DNA of 64,000 nt from Maratus speciosus (taxonomy: Eukaryota; Arthropoda; Arachnida; Araneae; Salticidae), in assembly GCA_963932465.1 (NCBI GenBank), contig OZ010794.1, positions 447,222,502-447,286,501 on the forward strand, given 5' to 3'. Position numbers and translations under genes: made by a program. The number at the start of each line of letters is the position of its first letter. Within the stretch, counting starts at the first letter, position 1. The notes below the pieces were generated by a model. That model searched no databases and was not told the origin of the DNA. It saw only the letters and a program-made list of their open reading frames with translations. This document shows, one piece after another, positions 55,849 through 64,000 of the stretch.

Positions 55849-56352
55849 GTAAATATTGTACTACTACTTCGTAGTACGACTCATAAATTTTCTTTTGTAT
55901 CAAGGTGATACAATTTTAAAAATCATGATCTATTGACATTTCAATCATTTTTATACCAGACATGTTATCAAATTTTACTTATTATTCTTCTTATTATTAT
56001 TATTTATACAGTATATAAAAAAAAAATTATTTTTACAAATGTGTCATCTGTGATGTGCATGCCATTATTTCTCAATGGTAACTGAGATCCAACCAAAAGA
56101 GAAAAGAGAGAAAAAAAAATTGTAATTCCTAAATTTACCTATTATAAATCCCAGAATTATTTTTTTCATTTCCCCCTTTTTTTTTTTTTTGCTAACATAT
56201 ATTATTCATTTTATTTATATAAAATTATTATATGTGTGTCATTATTGTTACAATAATAAAATTAATTTTAATAAAATTTTAATCAATTAAACTTACATAC
56301 CTACCATATCTTTAAAATTGTGACATTAAAATAATACTTAAATTTATTTTCC

Positions 56353-56385
<33 letters not shown>

Positions 56386-56386
56386 T
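55493..56386 (-). other. Leader of element B
   Basis: AT-rich, with a T-run of about 30 (55818-55848) and an (ATT)n microsatellite (56355-56384). No open frame. Contains several ATGs upstream of gag on minus, so initiation may involve splicing or internal entry; no signal for either is certain. Confidence 0.6.
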
Positions 56387-56530
56387 CTAATGACCTCAGA
56401 TGAACGTTCCTGAGTCATAGCACCATTTTACTATCTAATGACCTCAGATGATCGTTCCTGAGTCATAGCACCATTTTACTATCTAATGACCTCAGATGAT
56501 CGTTCCTGAGTCATAGCACCATTTTACTAT
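56387..56530 (-). promoter_or_regulatory. Three exact-length 48-bp repeats next to the 5' LTR
   Basis: Units start at 56387, 56435 and 56483 (CTAATGACCTCAGATGA...TTTTACTAT); only one base differs in the first. Each has TGAGTCA (56411, 56459, 56507), an AP-1/bZIP consensus, and TGACCTCAG paired with CTGAGTCA around a short loop. Position in the untranslated leader just downstream of the LTR recalls the tandem protein-binding sites in the leader of Drosophila gypsy. Function is inferred. Confidence 0.7.
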
Positions 56531-56542
56531 GAAGGGGGGGGA

Positions 56543-58187
56543 TGCTGGACAGATAATTACACCTTTTTATTTTCTATTTAATTTATATCCAAAATCGTTA
56601 ATAGGTCCAAATCATCCAAGCAACCTCATAGCAAATTGGTATATAATTTTATATACCTTAGATAAATTCAAATAATATAAGTGATCGTATTTACCTAAAT
56701 TCTAGTAGAAGAGCAACGCGAAGCATTAATAAAATTAAATTATAATTCGCGTCAAAATGTAATTATTATATTTGAATAATTACGAATAAAATTAAGAGTT
56801 TGCGTTGTGAATTATTTAGACGAACTCTTCCACTTATGAATTAAACTAAAATTTAAGCTGTAAAAAATAAATTGACACACTTTAAATATTATTAATTAAA
56901 TAATTACAGAAACTTTTTAAAACTTGATTAAATATTTTATTTACATTGAACATAACTATATACAGAAAAACATAATATTAATTCAAAAAATAGAAAGCAA
57001 CACTTTTGTTTGCTTCTCATTATTTTAAGTATGTATAATCTTTAAAAAAAAAAAAAAAAAGACAATATTTTCACATACTCTAATTATTATGTTTCTTTTT
57101 GCTAAAAGAATAACTCTCTTTCATTTTTAAAATTACCTTAATCTTATTTAATTATTGGTTTTGTCGGATCTCAGATAACTCTCTACCGTAAAATATCAGA
57201 AAAGTATTTTTTAAGATTTTTCATATGATCTTAAGTGGTAAAAGAAAATGTTTAAAATAGTACCTTCTTTTAATATACGGGATGGTGGCCTTTATTCATC
57301 AAATTCCGAGTTGTTGCGTTGCTTAGGATCATGGCAATGTGTCATCAGGAACGCATCCTCAATTTGGCTTGATTAGGATCACTCCGATAAGTACATCAGG
57401 AAGACATCCTCAATTTGGCTTGATTAGGCTCACTCCGATAGGTACCTCAGGAAGACATCCTCAATTAGGCTTGATTAGGCTCGATTAGGCATGTCCATCT
57501 TGCCTGGGCTTTACTAGGGTTTTTAGGATTCATCGCACGGGCTTTCAGGAGAGCTCCTGCGTCCTCTACATCTTTTTTCAGACTATCTTTTTTAAACCTT
57601 ATTCTTCTTGCACACCAGCTCCTGCAGTGGGTGGAACTATTTTTGTCTAGTCCACTGTTATTGGATGTGAGAAGATTTTTTATTATACTTCGATAGGCCT
57701 ATTAGCTAGCAGTCTGCAAATGGCCCCTTACATATACTTTAATATTATTATCTGCCTTAAAGTTTGGGTGGTCTGAAAAGTCATAAATTTATCCCAACAC
57801 TTTTATTGAGGCCATAAATTGATTCCAACGTTTTTATGATTTTACGATTTCTAATTATACACCACTTTCCATTGGCTTGTCATAAAACGACACCATGGCG
57901 TCTGGCTATTGTTGTTGTCTGAGATCCGAAATCAATTCAACATTATACATTCATTTTACAATACAACAATTTTTTAAAAATATATATTTACTATTTAAAA
58001 TCAACTTAATAATTTTTGTATGAACTTACACTCTTATTTTACTTAAATATATAAACATTATAATTTTACACTCATAATTATATTTTATAAAAAATATTTA
58101 TACAAACAGAAATAACAAATTACGCAATCTTACTTTGATTTAACCAACATGGTGCGGGAACATATCAAAGTTATATGTTGCCCAGCA
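56543..58187 (-). repeat. 5' LTR of element B (minus orientation)
   Basis: 1645 bp. On minus it is followed by T and a run of eight Cs, not by TGG; the first TGG lies 21 bases on. A standard primer binding site is therefore not seen. The plus-strand G-run here would itself look like a polypurine tract for the opposite orientation. Confidence 0.95.
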
Positions 58188-58394
58188 CTTCTTTTAAATT
58201 TTTTCAAAAGATTTAAGTTTTTTAATTAAAATCTATTAAAATCTCTATTTTTTAAAGTATGCCTTTTACGCTTTTCAGATTCTATTATCTTTTACGTTGA
58301 ATTGATTGATTAGAGATTCTTCATTTGATCCTTCAACTGAATGAATATAATCAAAATAAGGCAAATGAAATGGCTATAATCAAAATTATCAGTT

Positions 58395-59850
58395 CAAAGC
58401 CAGAATGACGTGATGTCACATAATAATTAAGGCGTATCTGTTGGATGAAAAGGGATGTAATAAGGGCTGGTCAAACGTAACGTAGGAGTAGTAATCGATG
58501 TCCCAGAAGGTTAAACATACGGCAGTAGCACACTCTATTATTTTGGCATTAAATCAAGTATAATTTACACAGACAGGATTATTTCTCCACACGCTCTTAA
58601 AAGAAAGAGCAGATAACCATTTTATAAACACAGTCGATGAAAATGTTAAATGTGAGCATTTTTTTAAAAAGTAAATAAATATAAAAGTAGCTTTTCTTAA
58701 AAAAAAAAAACCTCATTTATAAGCATTCAATGTTTATATTGAAAACCACGTCTAATTTGCGCAGAATGACTTGATATCACATAATAATAAATGTGTATCT
58801 ATTGGATAAAAATGGATCTAAAAAGGGTTGTTGAAACGTAACTTAGGACTAGTAATCGATGTCCCAAAAGGTTAAACATACGGCAGTAGCACACTCTATT
58901 ATTTTGGCATTAAATCAAGTATAATTTACACAGACAGGATTATTTCTCCACACGCTCTTAAAAGAAAGAGCAGATAACCATTTTATAAATACAGTCGATG
59001 AAAATGTTAAATGTGAGCATTTTTTTAAAAAGTAAATAAATATAAAAGTAGCTTTTTTTAAAAAAAACCTCATTTATAAGCATTCAATGTTTATATTGAA
59101 AACCACGTCTAATTTGCACAGAATGACTTGATATCACATAATAATGAATGTGTATCTATTGGATAAAAAAGGATCTAAAAAGGGTTGTTGAAACGTAACT
59201 TAGGACTAGTAATCGATGTCCCAAAAGGTTAAACATACGGCAGTAGCACACTCTATTATTTTGGCATTAAATCAAGTATAATTTACACAGACACTATTTC
59301 TCCACACGCTCTTAAAAGAAAGAGAAGACATTTGACCATTTTATGATCACAGTCGAGGAAAATTTTAAATGTGAGAATTTTTTTAAAAAGTAAATAAATA
59401 TAAAAGTAGCTTTTTAAAAAAATACCAAAAATATAAGCATTCAGTGTTTATATTGAAAACCACGTCTAATTTAGGCAGAAGGACGTGATGTTACATAATA
59501 ATTAAGGCGTATCTATTGGATGAAAAAGAATATAATAAGAATTGTCGAAACATAACGCAGGAATAGTAATCCATGTCCCGAAAGGTTAAACATACGGCAG
59601 TAACACATTCTATTATTTTGGCATAAAATCAAGTATAATTTACACCGACACACCGACACGATTATTTCTCCACGCTCTTAGAAGAAAGAACAGATATTTG
59701 ACCATTTTATGATCACAGTCGATAAAATTTTAAACTCGAAAAAAAAAATATTAAAAATTCAATAAATATGTAAGCAAAAATAGCATAAAAAAAACAACAA
59801 CACACTATTTTAAAAGCATTGAGCGATTATCTTAAAAATCACGTCTAGTT
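58395..59850 (+). repeat. Four-copy tandem array, ~358-bp unit
   Basis: GGTTAAACATACGGCAGTA recurs at 58509, 58870, 59227 and 59584 (361, 357, 357 bp). Other landmarks are TAAGCATTCAATGTTTATAT, GAAAACCACGTCTAATTT and CTCCACACGCTCTTAAAAG. The first and last units are the most diverged. The CATTCAATGTT part is shared with the palindrome arm at 36280, and a fragment occurs near 25060-25215. Confidence 0.85.
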
Positions 59851-60278
59851 TCATGACTGCAATACCAAACAAGAAAATTCACAGCTTTGATTTACAATTG
59901 ATTGACAGCGCGAACTCGTGAATTAATTTTTTGAAAAATATGATTTTTGCTCTGTTTCTTTTTTAACCCTTACCGGTGCGAAGTAATTCTGTTTATAAAC
60001 TGATGAAATAATGGACTGACACCGGAATTTATAAGCGAATTTATTAGAAAATACGAACTTGTTTATTTTCACGTACATTATAATAGAAAAATGTTAATTA
60101 AATATTCTTGGTGCCGTTTGTCAGTTTTGGAATTAAAATTAGGTGTCCTTTTTTAAGGGCACCACCCTCGAAAGGGTTAAAATATGGCTAACAGGAAAAA
60201 AAAAAAGCAAACATTGTTTAAACTATTTTTAAGTTGCTTTCTCAACCTATAATCAATTTAACTAACATGAAACTATTA
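59851..60278 (+). repeat. Third copy of palindrome-arm repeat, left part
   Basis: Diverged match to 36280-36600 (TTTGCTCTGTTTCTT, AAGTTGCTTTCTCAACCTAT). It continues after the inserted element at 61466-61665, where GCCATTTGGCTTATTTTGGC and ATTTATCACCTGTGGCGG correspond to 36715-36835. Confidence 0.55.
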
Positions 60279-61463
60279 CAGTCATTCAGGGTAACTTTGA
60301 TCCACATTTTCTCTATTTTCATATGCCACACTCTTGTTTTAATAATTTGTTGCAACTAGGGGCATAATATTGAAAAAATTATCCTAAATTATTGTATGAC
60401 TATCAAAAATTAAGGAATAATAATGATAAAAGTAATAAAAAATGAATTTTTATCCTGGTTCAAAGTTACTCAGCCATTTAGGGTAACTTTGCACCATAAA
60501 TATTACCTAAATAATTCACTATTAAAAAAAGTATTATAGTTAGGATAAATTTGAATCCCCAAAAATGTTTTCAGATATGTAAAGACTCCGAATTTACATT
60601 TCCCAACATCACAAGATTTGTATAATTTATGATATTACAACAAATATTATGCATAAGAAAAGTGGAAGAAGAGAACCATGAATATTTAGAAAAAAAAAAC
60701 TGTTTATTGTTCAGATAAAACATAAAAATGCAGTTAAAAACAATTTGCAATGTTTTAACTCAATAATATATCCATAGTTACAGTAATACATAATAGTACT
60801 AGTATTATTCAAACAAGAATATAAAATGTCGCATGTGTGAAATGTCAAATTTGAATAGCTCCGCCCCGAATAACGCCTTTAAATGAATTTTATGTATTTT
60901 ACATACATTTGTGAAAATATTTACATGTTATATCTAATGCACACTTTCGGCATTTATATAAAATATACGTGCAAATATGGAAAAATTTTGACAATAGCGC
61001 CTATAATCAGTAAATTATAAACATCAGTATAACTTTGAGACGGCTCAAAGTTACCCTGAAAATGTGGTAAAATGTTACTGCCTTCTTATTTTACATTTTA
61101 TTAATTATTAATGAATAAATAATCACAAAATATTAACACATTTACAAGATTTAGATAATAATATGCCTGATAAATGAGGATATTGTTACTTACTATGAAA
61201 ATTTAATTGGTTTACAACATCTTCAAAACAGCATTCAAAATTTACTTGAAAACAGTACTTCACAAAAATAGCTGGATGATGCAGTTAATTGCGCAGAATG
61301 TTGCTAATTTATTTTCTAAAATAAAGAGTAGAAATCCCAGTTTAGAACCTTGCCAACAGAGCACAGTTCTGGAGTTTATTTAGTCTTTTGCAGTCAAAAA
61401 TATTGAAAATTAGGAGGTGGTGCAAAGTTACACCCCATGGTTCAAAGTTACCCTGAATGACTG
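60279..61463. mobile_element. mariner-like TA element, CAGTCATTCAGGGTAACTTT family
   Basis: 1185 bp; ends CAGTCATTCAGGGTAACTTT and its exact complement; TA at 60277-60278 and 61464-61465. The word CAAAGTTAC/GTAACTTTG recurs at the ends and inside (60463-60495, 61038-61055, 61420-61435), probably transposase-binding repeats. No transposase. Confidence 0.85.
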
Positions 61464-61465
61464 TA

Positions 61466-61665
61466 ATTGATAAAAGCGGATTTTTTAAATTGTTACACGC
61501 TAATTTTTATTTTTATTTTATTTTCTTCTTTTTAGTATTTTAAAATGAATGGTTGCATTTCCCCCGCCATTTGGCTTATTTTGGCATCCATTGATTTTGT
61601 AACTCGCATACAATGTAACCCTCGAGAACATTTGGCGATTTATCACCTGTGGCGGTTAAAAGGAA
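61466..61665 (+). repeat. Third copy of palindrome-arm repeat, right part
   Basis: See 59851-60278. Ends CACCTGTGGCGGTTAAAAGG. Confidence 0.55.
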
Positions 61666-61739
61666 AAGGGCCTTAAAAGGAATGTATTAATTTACAATTA
61701 AGTTCTAAAACATATTAAAATGTTGTATTGCAATTGGAA

Positions 61740-63780
61740 ACGCACCTGTAAGCACATATGTTTTTTAATTTTAGCATACGAGAAAGTTACTGAAATATCG
61801 AGTACAAAATCTATTATTTACAAAATTATCTTTGCATTTTCTAACGAGCTTTACTAACAATATATTATTAGTGTAGCCACGCAAAATAAAAGAAAACAGG
61901 AATTATTTGAAAAGAACTCTTCCAAACGCAATTGACTGAAACTAATTTAATCGATTAATTATTAATCATGATTAAAATTAAAAAATTAATCAGATAAAAA
62001 CTTTCGCAATCCTTGATATTACAACCAATTAAATCCAAAATGTGCTTGCTTATCCAAAAAGTTTCAGAAACACCGGCTTGGAAAAACACATAACAAATCG
62101 TGATTTAAGCTATCCAACAGCAGTAGCTTTTATAACAAATACATTAGCTTATCATCTTTGCATTTTCTAACGAGCTTCGCTAACAATATATTATTAGTGT
62201 AGCCAGCCACCCAAATTAAAAGAAAACAGGGATTATTTGAGAAGAACTCTTTCAAATGCAATTGACTGAATCTAATCGATTAATTATTAATCATGATTAA
62301 AATTAAATCATTAATCAGATGAAAAATTTCGCAATCCTTGATATTACAGGCAATTAAATTCAAAGTGTGCTTGCTTATCCAAAAAGTTTCAGAAACGCCG
62401 GTTTAAAAAAACACATTGTACATCGTGCTTTAAGCATCAGTAGCATTTAACATGTTAGTTTATGATCTTTGTATTTTCTAACCATCTTTACTATATTATT
62501 AGTGTAGTCAACCAAAGTAAAAATTGACTGAAACTAATTTAATCAATTAATTATTAATCATGATTAAAATTTAATCAATAATCAGGTAAAAGATTTCGCA
62601 ATCCTGTATATTATAGCCAATTAAATTCAAAGTGCCCTTGCTTATCCAAAAAGTTCCAGGAACACCGGTTTAGAAAAACACATTATACATCGTGCTTTAA
62701 GCCTCAGTAGCATTTAACATGTTAGTTTATGATCTTAATATTTTCTAACCAGCTTTACAATGTTATTAGTGTAGTTACCAAAGTAAAAGAAAACAAGGAT
62801 CATTTGCAAATAACTCTTCTAAACAGATTTGGCTGAAACTAATTTAATCAATTAATTATTAATCATGATGAAAAATTTAATCAATAATTAGATAAAAGAT
62901 TTCGCAATCCGGTATATTACAGCCAATTAAATTCAAAGTGCCCTTGCTTATCCAAAAAGTTCCAGAAACACCGGTTTAGAAAAACACATTATACATCACG
63001 CTTTAAGCATCAGTAGCATTTAACAGGTTAGTTTATTATCGTAATATTTTCTAACCAACTTTATAATATTATTAGTATATTCACCCAAAGTAAAAGAAAA
63101 CATGGATCATTTGCGAAGAATTTTTCCAAATGCAATTGACTGAAACTAATTTAATCGATTAATTATTAATCATGATTAAAATTTAATTATTAATCAGATA
63201 AAAAATTTCGCAATCCTTGATATTACAGCTTATTAAATTCAAAGTGTGTTTGCTTATCCAAAAAGTTTCAGAAATACCGGTTTCGAAAAACACATCATAC
63301 ACCGTGATTTAAGCTATCCAACAGTATAGTAGATTTTATAACACGTTAAGTTTATCATCTTTGCATTTTTTAACGAGCTTTGCTAACAATATATTATTAG
63401 TGTAAGTCACCCAAAGTAAAAGAAAACAGGGGTCATTTGCGAAGAACTCTTCTAAACAGACTGAAACTAATTTAATTAATTCCTAATTAATCATGATTAA
63501 AATTTAATCAATAATCAGATAAAAGATTTCACAATCCTGTTTATTACAGCCAATTAAGTTCAAAGTGCTCATGCTTATCCAAAAAGTTCCAGAAACACCG
63601 GTTTAAAAAAATACATTATACATCGTGCTTTAAGCATCAGTAGCATTTAACCATGTTAGTTTATTCTTTGTATTTTCTAACCAGCTTTACTAACAATACA
63701 TGATTACTGTAGCCACCCAAAATAAAAGAAAACAGGGATCATTTGCGTAGAACTTTTCTAAACACAATTATTACTAACAA
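61740..63780 (+). repeat. Six-copy tandem array, ~270-325-bp unit
   Basis: GCTTATCCAAAAAGTT recurs at about 62047, 62372, 62642, 62947, 63252 and 63574. Each unit has TTAATTATTAATCATGATTA, TTTCGCAATCCT, ATTACAGCCAATTAAATTCA and ATATTATTAGTGTAG. Spacing varies through indels (a block with GAACTCTTCCAAACGCAATT is missing from one unit). No coding potential. Confidence 0.85.
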
Positions 63781-63956
63781 TAGACTATGTTATTTTCTGC
63801 AGGAGATCCGCTTGAACGAAATTTCCCTTCTTGCATGTACACTGTTATTTTTTTGCTGCGTTCTATGAATCACTTCTAATTTCATAAGGAAATGTGTTCC
63901 GAACTTATTACAATTATTTATCTAGATGTTAGAAACATTTAATCTGGAAGCTGTAC

Positions 63957-64000
63957 TGTAAAAAAAAGACAAGCGTTTCTTAATCTACGAAAGTGTAATG
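63957..64000 (+). repeat. Start of a 119-bp-family unit at window edge
   Basis: ACTGTAAAAAAAAGACAAGC and TTTCTTAATCTA match the units at 43740-44455. Continues beyond the window. Confidence 0.6.

Larger units (their letters stand above)
45133..58187 (-). mobile_element. LTR element B: 13-kb Ty3/gypsy-type, intact and young
   Basis: 13,055 bp between CTTCT duplications (45128-45132 and 58188-58192). The LTRs are 1646 and 1645 bp and appear identical except for one A in an A-run. Reading on minus: 5' LTR (58187-56543), 1.05-kb leader with a 48-bp triple repeat, one gag-pol frame (55492-50561), 3.8 kb without a gene, polypurine tract, 3' LTR (46778-45133). Identical LTRs plus an intact long frame indicate a very recent insertion, possibly of an active element. 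Confidence 0.95.

Noticed and set aside
56387..56530. CRISPR-like array
   Set aside because: Units are directly adjacent with no unique spacers, and the context is a eukaryotic retrotransposon. The 119-, 145- and 358-bp arrays were rejected for the same reason.

Overview
This window is about 64 kb of AT-rich eukaryotic DNA. It holds no recognisable host gene and consists almost entirely of transposable elements, tandem repeats and their ruins. The mix points to an animal, most likely an arthropod; a chelicerate such as a spider is my best guess, which the sequence alone cannot prove. The mix includes a BED-finger hAT element, mariner/pogo-type miniature elements with TA target duplications, TTAA-flanked (piggyBac-like) elements, tRNA-derived SINEs and two full-length Ty3/gypsy-type LTR retrotransposons.

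Layout. 1-9.2 kb: two copies of one hAT element in opposite orientation, the left one cut by the window edge and carrying a MITE, with a pogo-like element (4896-7090) and older dispersed repeats between them. 9.2-11.1 kb: unassigned sequence and a small inverted-end repeat. 11.1-21.9 kb: a two-level satellite (about 354-bp monomers inside a 2.3-kb tandem duplication), split by LTR element A (15423-21176). 22.4-24.7 kb: a three-layer nest of inverted-repeat elements with a mariner transposase relic. 25-34 kb: AT-rich filler, dispersed repeats, a head-to-head tRNA-like SINE pair and several TA-flanked MITEs. 34.1-36.1 kb: a TA element whose left end and host flank were duplicated in tandem. 36.1-41.4 kb: a large nested palindrome holding a SINE-bearing foldback, a 145-bp tandem array and a TTAA element. 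41.5-45.1 kb: another TTAA element with a nested MITE, a tRNA-like unit, a 119-bp array and an inverted coding-like pair. 45.1-58.2 kb: LTR element B, 13,055 bp. 58.4-64 kb: two tandem arrays, a mariner-like element and the start of a further repeat copy.

The two LTR elements are the most important contents. Element A (5.75 kb, LTRs 320 bp, 4 differences, TSD ATAAC) has integrase upstream of reverse transcriptase in one reading frame. That is the reverse of normal Ty3/gypsy order and is characteristic of the Gmr1 group. Its Gag looks like the DUF1759 type of BEL/Pao elements, so the element looks mosaic. It is lightly decayed: two in-frame stops in the nucleocapsid part, and three frame changes, two of them at sequences matching canonical -1 slippery heptamers. 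Element B (minus strand, TSD CTTCT) has 1.65-kb LTRs with no visible substitution and one intact gag-pol frame of 1643 codons from its ATG. Its only CCHC zinc knuckle lies at the C-terminus of the polyprotein behind integrase. It also has a 1.05-kb leader with three 48-bp repeats and a 3.8-kb 3' region with no recognisable gene. Element B looks recently inserted and could be active.

Several insertions can be dated relative to one another because the empty site is preserved elsewhere in the window: the MITE in hAT, element A in satellite, the mariner in a foldback arm, the TTAA element in a palindrome arm, and the pogo MITE in a dispersed repeat.
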